This document shows positions 1-8,606 of a DNA stretch of 64,000 nt, piece by piece. Below the pieces are notes generated by a model. It was not told the origin of the DNA. It was given only the letters and a program-made list of their open reading frames with translations, and made no database searches. Each line of letters opens with the position of its first letter. Position 1 is the first letter of the stretch. The position numbers and the translations under genes were made by a program. This DNA comes from Dehalococcoidia bacterium (GTDB lineage: Bacteria; Chloroflexota; Dehalococcoidia; GIF9; AB-539-J10), in assembly GCA_003562475.1 (NCBI GenBank), contig PWUU01000063.1:1-64000 (forward strand). Direction: 5' to 3'.

Positions 1-1500
1 ATAGACGATCCCACGCTGGGCATAAGCGACCTGGCGGTCACACCGTCGACGCTGGCACCGGGTGCTATCGGAACCGCCACCGCCACCTACACCATCACCC
101 AGGACGACATCGACGCCGGCAGCATTGTCAACGAGGCTACCGCCACCGGTACACCTCCGACAGGTCCTGACGTAACAGATACGGACAGCGAGACCGTAAC
201 CGGCCCCGAGGCGGCTCCGTCCATCGAAATTGTTAAGTCTGCCGATCCGCAGACTTACACTGCTGCCGATGATGTGATCACCTACACCTTCAAGGTCACC
301 AACGACGGCAACGTCACCCTCACGAATGTGACGGTGGAAGACCCGCTCTTCGGTCAGACCTTCGGCCCAATCACCCTGGGTCCGAGTGAAGACGAGGAGT
401 TTACCTACGACTACACCATCACCCAGGCCGACATCGACGCCGGCTCTATCGTCAACATCGCCACCGCAACCGGCACAGCGCCGGATGACGAGACCGTCAC
501 CGATGAGGACAGCGCCAAGGTGGAGATCGTCGCCGAGCCGGGCATCGAGATAGTCAAGACCGCCGACCCGACCTCAGTCTCTGAGGCCGACACCATCGTC
601 ACCTACACCTTCACCGTCACCAACACCGGCAACGTCACCCTCACCAATATCGTGGTCACCGATAACAAGCTGGGCGACATCACCCTGGGCGCCACCACGT
701 TGGCTCCAGGAGCCTCCACCACCGGCACCGCCACCTATGACGTCACCCAGGACGACATCCACGCCGGTGACGACATCGTCAACATCGCCACCGCAACCGG
801 CACAGCGCCGGATCAATCGACCGTCACCGATGAGGACACCGCCACGGTGACCATGCCCGACGCCGACCCGGACATCGAGATAGTCAAGACCGCCTCCCCG
901 ACCTCAGTCTCTGAGGCCGGCACCGAAGTCACCTATACCTTCAACGTCACCAACAGAGGCCACGTCGAACTCACCGGCATAACAGTCGTCGATGACAAGC
1001 TCGGCCCCATCACCCTGGGCGCCACGACGCTGGCTCCAGGAGCCTCCACTACCGGCACCGCCAGCTACACCATCACCGAGGACGACATCGATGCCGGTGA
1101 CGACATCGTCAACACCGCCACCGTGACCTGCCACCAGGAGGTCACCGACGAAGACACCGCCACGGTGACCATCGCCACCGAGCCGGGCATCCGGATAGTG
1201 AAGACCGCCTCTCCGACCTCAGTCTCTGAGGCCGGCACCATCGTCACCTACACCTTCACCGTCACCAACACCGGCAACGTCGAACTCACCGGCGTAACAG
1301 TCGTCGATGACAAGCTGGGCCCCATCTCCCTGGGCGCCACCACGTTGCCTCCAGGAGCCTCCACCAGCGGCACCGCCACCTACACCGTCACCCAGGACGA
1401 CATCGATGCGGGTGCCAACATCGTCAACATCGCCACCGCGACAGGCACGCCGCCGGATGAATCGACCGTTACCGGCAGCGACACCGCCACGGTCAGCATC
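1..1500 (+). repeat. In-frame tandem repeats within the surface protein gene
   Basis: Units begin near 223, 544, 874 and 1189, with a partial unit before 223. Lengths are about 321, 330, 315 and 312 bases. The units at 544 and 874 share long near-identical stretches, for example the bases encoding PTSVSEA and LAPGASTTGTA. The unit at 874 is shortened near its end, reading TVTCHQEV where its neighbours have ATGTAPDQSTV. Copies this similar could recombine or be miscounted in an assembly. Confidence 0.85.
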
Positions 1501-2535
1501 GCTCCAGCCCCCACGCCACCAGTCGAGACAGCAGTTCGCCGCCCGGAGGGAGAGCCCACCTGCTTCTTCGAAGTCGACATGCTGGGCAAGGTCACACGCA
1601 TCTATTACACCTGTCCTGACGGGTACTGTCTCGGCGACTACGAGCCCGAGGACCCGGCTCAGAAGCACTTCCTTGAGTTCAAACACTGGACACGCGTGGA
1701 CTACGAGCTGGAAGGGCAGCTCGCCAATAACCCGCCCAGATGGATACGCATGCGTATCTCCGACGATCCGCCGCCTGCGGGCCCGGGACAAGTCAAGGTC
1801 ACGGAGGTGTATACCTTCCTCGGCTACACGCCAAGAGGCGTCGTGGTCGATTCGGTCTTCTTCGACGAGTCCATCGGCATGGAGCTCGACTACGATCCCG
1901 ATAGACTGCCCGACAACACGGTTTCGGTCGGTATTGCTTACTGGAATCCCGACACCCAAGAATGGGAGGTCCAGCCAGCATCAGAATCGGCAGGACGCAT
2001 CGCCGGCGTCGGCACTGCAACCGCTGATGTGACACACTTCAGCTCGTTCGCGGTCATTGCCGTGACAGGAGCTCCGGTAGAGGAGGAGACGCCGGCTCCT
2101 GTGCCCGCTCCCACTCCACCGGCCGCGCCGAGGCCGGCACAGCTCTCGGGGGTCGAGCTCCTCATTGAGCCACTGGTGGAGCAATTCTGGGCGCCCATCA
2201 CATTCGTCACCAGGACCGGCAATGCGGTAACCGTGACAGCTACGGTCGAGAACCCTGGCGATGAGCAGGGCAGTTACGCCGTCGAGCTGTTGCTGAACGG
2301 AAAGGCCGTTGGCAGCCAGGATGTTTCGCTGGCGGGCGGCGAGCAGAAACAGGTGCGGTTCGCCGTCACCGGCGTCAGCGCGGGTCACTACCAGGTTCAG
2401 GTTGCCGGTCTCTCGGGCAGCTTCAGTTCATCACGTCAAGTGACATGGTGGCTGATCGTGTTGGTCGCCGCAGCGCTGCTGGTTATTGTGACAACGTGGC
2501 TACTCCTCCGCCAGCGAAGAAGGCGTCTGGGTTAG
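1..2535 (+). CDS. Cell-surface tandem-repeat protein (DUF11-like), 5' end missing
   Basis: The frame is open from base 1 with no stop, so the gene begins upstream of the window. The visible part has about four and a half copies of a roughly 105-110 residue Thr/Asp-rich module of the DUF11/conserved-repeat class. Each full copy opens with an IEIVK- or IRIVK-type strand and runs through V-T-N-x-G-N and a 'DDIDAG.NIVN.ATATG' segment. A Cys-containing domain follows (about 1560-2060), then a Pro-rich linker (about 2080-2140), a CARDB-like beta domain and a C-terminal membrane helix (about 2445-2510) ending in RQRRRR. Known relatives are exported adhesin or cell-wall-like proteins anchored by the C-terminal helix. 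The N-terminal signal peptide is not visible. A convergent minor-pilin operon lies next to it, which suggests a surface locus. The exact function is unknown. Confidence 0.85.
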   Translation: MDDPTLGISDLAVTPSTLAPGAIGTATATYTITQDDIDAGSIVNEATATGTPPTGPDVTDTDSETVTGPEAAPSIEIVKSADPQTYTAADDVITYTFKVTNDGNVTLTNVTVEDPLFGQTFGPITLGPSEDEEFTYDYTITQADIDAGSIVNIATATGTAPDDETVTDEDSAKVEIVAEPGIEIVKTADPTSVSEADTIVTYTFTVTNTGNVTLTNIVVTDNKLGDITLGATTLAPGASTTGTATYDVTQDDIHAGDDIVNIATATGTAPDQSTVTDEDTATVTMPDADPDIEIVKTASPTSVSEAGTEVTYTFNVTNRGHVELTGITVVDDKLGPITLGATTLAPGASTTGTASYTITEDDIDAGDDIVNTATVTCHQEVTDEDTATVTIATEPGIRIVKTASPTSVSEAGTIVTYTFTVTNTGNVELTGVTVVDDKLGPISLGATTLPPGASTSGTATYTVTQDDIDAGANIVNIATATGTPPDESTVTGSDTATVSIAPAPTPPVETAVRRPEGEPTCFFEVDMLGKVTRIYYTCPDGYCLGDYEPEDPAQKHFLEFKHWTRVDYELEGQLANNPPRWIRMRISDDPPPAGPGQVKVTEVYTFLGYTPRGVVVDSVFFDESIGMELDYDPDRLPDNTVSVGIAYWNPDTQEWEVQPASESAGRIAGVGTATADVTHFSSFAVIAVTGAPVEEETPAPVPAPTPPAAPRPAQLSGVELLIEPLVEQFWAPITFVTRTGNAVTVTATVENPGDEQGSYAVELLLNGKAVGSQDVSLAGGEQKQVRFAVTGVSAGHYQVQVAGLSGSFSSSRQVTWWLIVLVAAALLVIVTTWLLLRQRRRRLG

Positions 2536-2536
2536 A

Positions 2537-2560
2537 GGCGTCGGTTACAGGACCGACGCC
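2537..2560 (+). terminator. Terminator-like hairpin after the surface protein gene
   Basis: GGCGTCGGT and ACCGACGCC form a perfect 9-bp stem around the 6-base loop TACAGG, starting one base after the TAG stop. Only a weak T-containing tail follows (ttgccctgcgtt), so it is a plausible but not classical Rho-independent terminator. Confidence 0.6.
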
Positions 2561-2715
2561 TTGCCCTGCGTTCGCAAGTGAGGTTGCAGGGAAAGGCCGG
2601 GAGCCGGTGATTGTAGCGGAGAGTGCGTGGGGCCGAAGGGGAGGAGTGCGCCGCGAAGCTGCGGACGCGGTTGTGGCGCTCTACTGATTATTCAGGGACC
2701 GTATCGCTGTATACG

Positions 2716-5244
2716 CTACTCTATCAGGTAGCTGAGTGCACCGCCGGTCGTTATCTCGCTGCGGAAGGAGATGATCATATAGGTCATAGTAAAACCGTCC
2801 CTCTCGGTTTCCGTATCTATTTTGGCCGAGGTGTCCCCCGGCTTCAGTATGCCGCTATCCCATGTGATGTAGAAGTGGTCTATATCGATCCCTTCCTCTT
2901 CCAGGCCTCTGGATTTGCTGTTCCAGACGTTATCGTAATTGGTGTCGGGATACAACGAACCATCATCCATTTTCACACCGTTTACTATAAACCGAGTGGG
3001 CTCATACAAATGGCCGGCATCGCCCTCGCCGACCATAACAGTTATTCGCCCGGCCAGTTCTTCACTTGGGATTTGGTCCGGCACCAGGAAGCCACTGATG
3101 GTGCCGCCGGGCTCGCCATCATTGTTGAAGTCGTGATTGTAAAGGGTATAGGGCGTGGGACCTCCCCAGCCGAAAAAGAAATCAAAGTCCGGATTCTGGA
3201 TATCAAAAAGGTAAAGCTGATGCCCTAGCGTTTCCGGACTGGAGTAGATGAGTACAAGCGACCAGCCGCTATGGGTGGCTGTGTAACGGTAGCGCGTGTT
3301 GCCGGAGGGAAGCGGCTTAGGAGCGGGGGTGCCGAGCGGATACCCGGTAAAGCCACCGCTGTCGTGAAACTCAAATTGGTAGTTCGGGTCATCTGCATTG
3401 ACCCAATAGTCCTCGGCATCGGGGTCAGTCCCGACATAGTAGTGGCCGACGATATACTCACCGGCGGCGTTGGGGAGGATATCCCTATCTTCTCTCCACT
3501 CGGCATCCTGAAGGTAGGCAGTAACATCAGCCATAGCCGTGTAGAACCATGTCCCCTCAAAATGTGTTTCGGAGAACGCGTCAGGGGACAACGTTTGATA
3601 GGCGTTGGCGGTAACCGGGGTGTCGTTGAACAGTACCTTGTTCACCCTGGCTGTCTCCTCGACGAGTCTTTCTAGATCTTCGGGAGTGGTGTTGCTCGGG
3701 TACTTCAAGCTGTCCACGGTCCTTGCGACGGTGATCTCGTCCAGATACACATATCGCCAAGAACTCCCGCTGTCACAGAAGAAACGCATCTTGAAGTTGC
3801 TGGTCAGGTACTCACCGGGAATATCATAATCGAAAAAGCTGGGAGGATTGCTACCGCTAAACGCAAGGATATCATCGCTCCATGTAATGCCACCATCGCC
3901 AGAAAAGGCAAAATAGAGCCTATCGCTGCTCGACCAAAACCCGCCTGTCGATTGACTCCAGTAGACCTCGACCGTTCCTGGACTATACGAACTCAAATCT
4001 AGGCTGTTTGTTAGGGTGATCGTCCTCGCTTGAATGGTAGAGCCACCCCGACCCCTGAATCTCCCCCCCGAGATTTCCCACTGGCTGCCATTGTCCCACT
4101 CGTCGAAATTAGAGCAGGTATCGTGGAACAAGCGGTTATAGCCGTGCCAGCCTATCCAGCCCGTCCAGTAGAGGTACGCAGCTTCAACAGTGGCGTCTTC
4201 GGGGATGCCAGCGCTGGCATCAGCACTGGTCTCGACGGTGGCTGAGGTCGATTCATAAAGATTCTCGTAGATGCTATGCGGGGGCCACTCCGCCGCTACC
4301 TTACCTCCAAGGAGGTTGCTGCCGGTGGCGAAGTAGTTCCCGGCCGTCGCTGACGCCAGCTTCCGCATTTCGGTCTTCGGGGTATGCGTCTCAACCGCAG
4401 TCCCGCCGGCGACTGAGCGTATCTGGAAGATCCTCGTGTCGGCATCCCAGGCGAAGGGGACTTCCCCACCACTGGTAGTAACCCACGATACTGCGTCCGG
4501 CTTGCGCTCCGGCTTCCTCGAGTCGAACTCAAAGGTGATGGCGGACGTCATCACACCGCCCGCCGGGTCGCCTCCGGGAAAATCGGCAAAGGGAACTCCA
4601 TCCAGTGCCCAGACTACAATGTGGCCGCCGAGATGGGAGGTAATATCCGGCACCGCGTAGTAGGGTTCACTGGTGTCTGCCTCAAGGTTGCTCGAGCCCA
4701 AGACATAGGTGAATCCATCGGGCAGCCATATGCCAACGGTCTGCACCAGCAACTCCTCCTCACCATCGTAGGTAATCCTGATCTGGTATGTCGATTCTGA
4801 AGGAATGCTGCCGGTTACGATGAGGGTACCGTCCTCGACAATGGTTCTTAGCGAAGTCGCGTCAAGAGGGTCAACCGGCGGAACCCAGACATTCCGGATA
4901 GTAACGTCCACATCCTTCCTGTTGACCTGCTCGGAGAGGCTGTAGGTCCAGTCAGTGTCGTAGTCGTATCTGTCGTAGCCGGGGTTATGGCCGGCAAAGA
5001 GCTTCTCCAGCCGGTCGTACTTGATCTGCCACATGGCATCCACCACACCGGCGTCGGCAGCATACAACTCGTTCGTCTTCTTCTCATACACGACACCGGT
5101 TGCTCTGAGCCCCTCACCCATATAGGACAGCATTGGCGTGACGATTAAGGAGCCCAGCACCAGAAGAACAAGGACGATGATCAAGGCGTGACCTCTCTCT
5201 CCTTTGTTCGGGGACCTCATCGCAGTCTTACTCACTTTTCTCAT
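2716..5244 (-). CDS. Large PilX/GspK-like minor pilin with adhesin-type ectodomain
   Basis: About 842 residues. The N-terminus has a basic segment, a Gly, then HALIIVLVLLVLGSLIV. This is the hydrophobic stalk of type IV pilin-like proteins, but without Glu at mature position 5, as is usual for PilX/GspK tip pilins. The remainder is a large Asp/Tyr/Trp-rich ectodomain resembling DUF3344 (AYLYWTGW...), with an apparent lectin/MAM-like insertion around residues 380-510. It is the last gene of a three-gene operon with two more prepilins. I chose ATG at 5244 because AGGTGG lies 7 bases upstream; an in-frame GTG at 5256 would sit directly against that ribosome-binding site. Probable role: the tip adhesin of a pilus or secretion pseudopilus. 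The domain assignment beyond the stalk is tentative. Confidence 0.75.
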   Translation of the reverse strand: MRKVSKTAMRSPNKGERGHALIIVLVLLVLGSLIVTPMLSYMGEGLRATGVVYEKKTNELYAADAGVVDAMWQIKYDRLEKLFAGHNPGYDRYDYDTDWTYSLSEQVNRKDVDVTIRNVWVPPVDPLDATSLRTIVEDGTLIVTGSIPSESTYQIRITYDGEEELLVQTVGIWLPDGFTYVLGSSNLEADTSEPYYAVPDITSHLGGHIVVWALDGVPFADFPGGDPAGGVMTSAITFEFDSRKPERKPDAVSWVTTSGGEVPFAWDADTRIFQIRSVAGGTAVETHTPKTEMRKLASATAGNYFATGSNLLGGKVAAEWPPHSIYENLYESTSATVETSADASAGIPEDATVEAAYLYWTGWIGWHGYNRLFHDTCSNFDEWDNGSQWEISGGRFRGRGGSTIQARTITLTNSLDLSSYSPGTVEVYWSQSTGGFWSSSDRLYFAFSGDGGITWSDDILAFSGSNPPSFFDYDIPGEYLTSNFKMRFFCDSGSSWRYVYLDEITVARTVDSLKYPSNTTPEDLERLVEETARVNKVLFNDTPVTANAYQTLSPDAFSETHFEGTWFYTAMADVTAYLQDAEWREDRDILPNAAGEYIVGHYYVGTDPDAEDYWVNADDPNYQFEFHDSGGFTGYPLGTPAPKPLPSGNTRYRYTATHSGWSLVLIYSSPETLGHQLYLFDIQNPDFDFFFGWGGPTPYTLYNHDFNNDGEPGGTISGFLVPDQIPSEELAGRITVMVGEGDAGHLYEPTRFIVNGVKMDDGSLYPDTNYDNVWNSKSRGLEEEGIDIDHFYITWDSGILKPGDTSAKIDTETERDGFTMTYMIISFRSEITTGGALSYLIE

Positions 5245-5256
5245 TGGAACACCCAC

Positions 5257-5832
5257 CTACAGCATAGACCGTGGTACGATAGTGATCACCCTGGTTTCGG
5301 TGGCAGGCTGCGGGCCATCACCAACGGCGGCCGTCAATGTCACAGCAATTGTGTTGCTACCGAGCTCCACACGGGTACTGGCCGGCTCTCCAACGATATG
5401 CCATGCGACCGTGGTGGTCACATCGGATGTCTGGCCGCCCTCGCTTTGAACCACCCGCCGGTTGAGGGACCAGCGCTCGCTCGATTCTTCCAGGTAGTAA
5501 GTGACTTCGCATGTGCGGTTAGTGTCCCACTCGATCCAGGTCAGACGGAGTGGAAAGCCGGTGCCTTCCGGCCCTTCCGGATAGCCGCCATTCACCTCGA
5601 CTTGAGCCGTTTGAGCCATGCTGACATCGCGGCGCAGCCAGTGAACGGCATTCTCCACCTGCTTCACCGCCGTCATGTGAGCGGAACTCCTGGCGCTCAC
5701 CGTCAGTAATTGAAATACCGTCGTCGCTACAGCGCTCGCGATGATACTGGTAATCGCCACCACTACGACCAGTTCCACCAGAGTAAAACCGCGCTGGCTC
5801 CCGGTTGCGTCGGGCCGCATCTGAAGTCTCAT
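5257..5832 (-). CDS. Prepilin-type protein (GspJ/PilW-like)
   Basis: 191 residues. It has a class III prepilin leader ending QRG, followed by FTLVELVVVVAITSIIA, so cleavage is expected after Gly and Glu is present at mature position 5. The rest is a small globular domain of the PilW/GspJ minor-pilin kind. Its ATG overlaps the upstream prepilin stop (ATGA, 5829-5832), indicating translational coupling. It probably helps prime or cap a type IV pilus-like fibre together with the large tip-like protein that follows. No assembly ATPase, platform protein or prepilin peptidase is present in the window. Confidence 0.82.
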   Translation of the reverse strand: MRLQMRPDATGSQRGFTLVELVVVVAITSIIASAVATTVFQLLTVSARSSAHMTAVKQVENAVHWLRRDVSMAQTAQVEVNGGYPEGPEGTGFPLRLTWIEWDTNRTCEVTYYLEESSERWSLNRRVVQSEGGQTSDVTTTVAWHIVGEPASTRVELGSNTIAVTLTAAVGDGPQPATETRVITIVPRSML

Positions 5833-6191
5833 CGGTACTTATACCCCTCGAGCGTCAGCACCTCTCTGTCCCAATGCTCGATTACTACCGTTATCTTCTG
5901 AATGTTGATATCCCGTCCCGGGATGGCGTCAACAAAGATCTTCGCATTGTAGTTGGGATACTCGGCAGGTATCTCAGCTATCTCGTACGACGTGCTGAAC
6001 GGCTGCAATTTGACATGCTCCATCTGGCTCTCGGCAATGTTCTTGGCGGTCTGCCGCTCGTCGGTCAGAAACACAGTTGTGGCGGCTGTGCCAAGCGCTC
6101 CCAGGATGCCAACGGCAAGCACTCCCAGCACCGCCAGGGAAATCGCCACTTCAATCAGCGAAACGCCCTTCTGCTCTCTCATGGTGCTCAT
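5829..6191 (-). CDS. Prepilin-type protein (PilV/GspI-like)
   Basis: 120 residues. The leader ends EQKG, followed by VSLIEVAISLAVLGVLAVGI, a typical prepilin cleavage site with Glu at position 5 and a hydrophobic stalk. The small C-terminal region matches the PilV/GspI size class. It is the first gene of the minor-pilin operon and overlaps the next gene by 4 bases. The start at 6191 has GAGG about 9 bases upstream. A second in-frame ATG three codons downstream is an alternative start. Confidence 0.8.
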   Translation of the reverse strand: MSTMREQKGVSLIEVAISLAVLGVLAVGILGALGTAATTVFLTDERQTAKNIAESQMEHVKLQPFSTSYEIAEIPAEYPNYNAKIFVDAIPGRDINIQKITVVIEHWDREVLTLEGYKYR

Positions 6192-6562
6192 CGCTATCTG
6201 CCTCTTCAGCCGGAGTCACCATGGTAGGACGAATCGCAGACACTGCCGCATGACGTAGTAGCACGCCAGGGTAGCGACTGCACCCATGCCCATCTTCGAC
6301 CTCTGACAACACCCCCAAACCGGTGACGTTCGACGTGCAGCATCGCTCCGTGCCATAGTTCCCCTACGCTCCCACATACCTACTCTTCTCGCAGTGTAGC
6401 GCAATCCTGAGACACGTGCAATAGCATTATACAATGTGGATGATACCGATATATGGAGGAACGATTAGCGAGCGCTGCACAAGGTCTCCTGGAGATGCCG
6501 GGACCTCCTGACCGGTAGCGGATATGTAGACACGTGCGCCGCAAAGCTGCCATGCAGCCGGG
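6192..6562. other. Gene-free stretch between the pilin operon and peptide deformylase
   Basis: About 370 bases with no convincing gene. It holds a candidate promoter for the pilin operon (6393-6421) and so a leader of about 190 bases before the first pilin gene. A leftward TATAAT also occurs at 6426-6431. A short frame in the leader would end in a hydrophobic peptide (about 25 residues, ending near 6216), but nothing supports its translation. Confidence 0.5.
6393..6421 (-). promoter_or_regulatory. Candidate sigma70-type promoter for the minor-pilin operon
   Basis: On the minus strand TTGCAC (6416-6421) is followed after 17 bases by TACACT (6393-6398). It predicts a start near 6386 and a leader of about 190 bases. 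Seen by eye only. Confidence 0.4.
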
Positions 6563-7048
6563 CTACCCGTCGCCGGTATCCTCTGCACGCCAGAGCGATT
6601 CCGGAGACTCCACCAGGTCGGTGTAGAGTCGACCTTCGAGGTGGTCGAGCTCGTGTTCCAGCGCCTGTGCCAGGACGTCATCAGTCGCCGTAATGCGAAA
6701 CTCTCGCCCATCCCGATCCCGGGCCTTCACCTTCACCGTCACCGCCCGCTTCACCTGGCCCCGGTAGCCGGGGACCGACAGACACCCTTCTTCAATGATG
6801 CGTTCGCCCTTCTTCTTGATCAGCACAGGATTGATGAGCGCGATGACATCTTCTCCGGGCAATTCGATGACAGCCACACGCAGCGGCACGCCAACCTGGG
6901 GCGCGGCGAGGCCCACCCCGCTCACCGCCCGCATCGTGTCGATCATGTCGTCGATGAGACGCTGAACCGACATGTCGATCAGCGGAACCTTCTTCGCCGG
7001 TTCCCGCAATACGGGATCAGGATGTGTGCGAATCTCGCGTAGCGCCAC
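6563..7048 (-). CDS. def: Peptide deformylase
   Basis: 161 residues. Removes the N-terminal formyl group from nascent proteins, using a metal ion. All three family motifs are present: GVGLAAPQVG (about residues 44-53), EGCLS with metal ligand Cys89, and HELDH with His132, Glu133 and His136. Length is normal for the family. The start is GTG at 7048, giving an N-terminus (ALREIRTHPDPVLR) that aligns with known deformylases; the ribosome-binding site is weak. No fmt gene is adjacent, so it appears to be a single-gene unit. Confidence 0.95.
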   Translation of the reverse strand: MALREIRTHPDPVLREPAKKVPLIDMSVQRLIDDMIDTMRAVSGVGLAAPQVGVPLRVAVIELPGEDVIALINPVLIKKKGERIIEEGCLSVPGYRGQVKRAVTVKVKARDRDGREFRITATDDVLAQALEHELDHLEGRLYTDLVESPESLWRAEDTGDG

Positions 7049-7250
7049 TCAGTTGCCCACTTCGGTCCATTCCATCACAAGTAACACGCGGTCAATTTTA
7101 GCCTATGAGACACACCGAATCCCATCTTCTACCCCTGCCGACTCACGGTTCGCATACAGGAACCGGGCAGCGGGCAGCCGGGATGTCCTCCCGGCTGCAA
7201 CCGCGCCGGTCCGCGGTTCAGCTTGTCAGTCGACCGGATGCTCCCTCGAA

Positions 7251-7469
7251 TCACACAGCAGCCAGGCCCTGGTCCGTAAGCGTATATGAACCATTGCTTT
7301 CCGCAGCGAAACCCGCTGCCGCAAGATCGCGCAGCCCGCTCCTCACGCGGTACAGCGGCATGCCGCTCTCGGCAGCGATGTCTTCCGCAGACGTCTTACC
7401 GGCCTTGAGAGCACCGAGCATCTTCAAGCCCGACTCAGTCGGCTTGCCATCAGGACTCACACACGGCAT
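7251..7469 (-). CDS. Small winged-helix-like protein
   Basis: 72 residues. The sequence resembles a compact winged helix-turn-helix: an AEDIAAESGMPLYRVRSGLRDLAAAGF recognition region followed by a wing-like SYTLTDQG. It has no sensor domain and no Cys cluster. The ATG at 7469 is preceded by GGGGTGATG, a reasonable ribosome-binding site, and lies 13 bases after the peroxiredoxin stop, so it looks like the last gene of the oxidative-stress operon. It could be an accessory DNA-binding protein. Function unknown; not recognised as a named family. Confidence 0.6.
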   Translation of the reverse strand: MPCVSPDGKPTESGLKMLGALKAGKTSAEDIAAESGMPLYRVRSGLRDLAAAGFAAESNGSYTLTDQGLAAV

Positions 7470-7482
7470 ACAGCATCACCCC

Positions 7483-8133
7483 CTACAGCTTCCTCTTGCA
7501 GAAGTACCAGTCGACACACTCGAAACCCTGCTTGAGCCGCTCCTCGGCTGCCTCCTGTGTCTGCGGCGGGGGTACTATCACCATGTCGCCCGGCCGCCAG
7601 TTGGCAGGCGTCGCAACCTTGTTCGCATCAGATGTCTGCAGCGCATCAATGGCCCGCAGTATCTCATCCATGTTGCGCCCCGTGGTCAGCGGGTAGTAGA
7701 GAATGAGCCGGATAACCTGGTTCGGATCAATGACGAAGGTACACCGTACCGTCTCGGTCTTGCTCTGGCCGGGATGCACCATGCCAAACTTGACCGAGAC
7801 CTCTTTGTTCAGGTCCGCGATGATGGGGAAGGTGATCTTGATGCCTGCCTTCTCCTCGATGTTCCGTACCCACGCGATGTGTGACGTGATGCTGTCGACG
7901 CTCAACCCAAGAAGCTCGACTCCTCGCTTCTTCAATTCGGGTTCAATCTGCGCGAAGGCCATGAACTCGGTGGTACACACCGGCGTGAAGTCAGCCGGGT
8001 GTGAGAACATCACAACCCAGCTGCCTTTGAAGTCGGACATCTTCAGTACGCCATGCGTCGTCGGCGCCTCGAACTCGGGCGCCTTGTCGCCAAGCCTGGG
8101 CATAGCCACAACATGTTCCATCTGTTCTTCCAT
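7483..8133 (-). CDS. Peroxiredoxin (Prx6/archaeal-type AhpC-TSA family)
   Basis: 216 residues. Thiol peroxidase that reduces H2O2 and organic peroxides. The peroxidatic Cys53 sits in the motif SHPADFTPVCTTEF. The C-terminal extension ends CVDWYFCKRKL, giving Cys206 and Cys212, as in thermophile and archaeal Prx6-type enzymes that can resolve through a C-terminal Cys. The ATG at 8133 is preceded by GGAGGT at 7 bases; a GTG five codons upstream overlaps that ribosome-binding site and is less likely. It lies in the PerR-headed operon, downstream of the broken superoxide reductase gene, and would remove the peroxide that superoxide reductase makes. Confidence 0.93.
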   Translation of the reverse strand: MEEQMEHVVAMPRLGDKAPEFEAPTTHGVLKMSDFKGSWVVMFSHPADFTPVCTTEFMAFAQIEPELKKRGVELLGLSVDSITSHIAWVRNIEEKAGIKITFPIIADLNKEVSVKFGMVHPGQSKTETVRCTFVIDPNQVIRLILYYPLTTGRNMDEILRAIDALQTSDANKVATPANWRPGDMVIVPPPQTQEAAEERLKQGFECVDWYFCKRKL

Positions 8134-8212
8134 TCGTAATACCTCCACTCATTTCTTTGATCCGGCCCCTGCCAGAGGGTGCCGGATTATCTGCTGCACG
8201 TTTGGAAAGACC

Positions 8213-8549
8213 CTACAGCTCCAGGGAGTTATCCCACACGCCGTGGATGCTGCAGCACTCCAATGCGTAGAACGCCTTGAACTGATCCAAGGAACCTGGA
8301 ACGCGACGTCCGGGCTCGTGTATCCGGGGGCAAAATCACACCTGCCAGGCTCGATGACGTGACCTTCCTTCTTCACTCCGTACCACTCCGCCCGGACGAC
8401 GTGATGCTCATATTCGGGTGCGGCACCTCCTTGCCCACCAGCACGTGGACGGCGTCTCCACCGTTCGTACCTTTCACCAGTTCGATGAAAGGTACGTGTT
8501 TCTCCTTTCCTTCCTGCACAGCTGCCTCAGGTATTTCTCCAAATCGCAC
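8213..8549 (-). pseudogene. Superoxide reductase (neelaredoxin/class II) with two apparent frameshifts
   Basis: The superoxide reductase sequence is spread over three frames. Frame 1 starts at GTG 8549 with AGGAGG 7 bases upstream. It encodes MRFGEIPEAAV, EKHVPFIE (iron-ligand His) and GKEVPHPN, then runs out of register near 8410. Frame 2 continues with EHHVVRAEWYGVKKEGHVIE and FAPGYTSPDVAFQV to about 8290. Frame 3 gives LDQFKAFYALECCSIHGVW (the Cys-x-x-His-Gly iron site) and stops at 8213. Each break is repaired by changing one base-count register. The active enzyme reduces superoxide to H2O2 using rubredoxin electrons, so the context (flavodiiron protein, rubredoxin fusion, peroxiredoxin) fits. 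Either the gene is inactivated or the sequence has indel errors. Confidence 0.85.
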
Positions 8550-8606
8550 TGCTGTGCCTCCTGCTCTTCCGAGCGCTCAGACCCTCGCGTGCCCGCCACT
8601 GAACAG

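Noticed and set aside
1-1500. Repeat array considered as a CRISPR
   Set aside because: Units are about 320 bases, contiguous and in frame within a protein gene, with no short repeat-spacer pattern.
2561-2715. Short frames between the surface protein and the minor-pilin stop
   Set aside because: Only 155 bases between convergent gene ends, with no ribosome-binding site or recognisable product.
6216-6434. 72-codon minus-strand frame before the pilin operon
   Set aside because: It begins upstream of the predicted promoter start and has unnatural composition; only its last 25 codons could be in the leader RNA.
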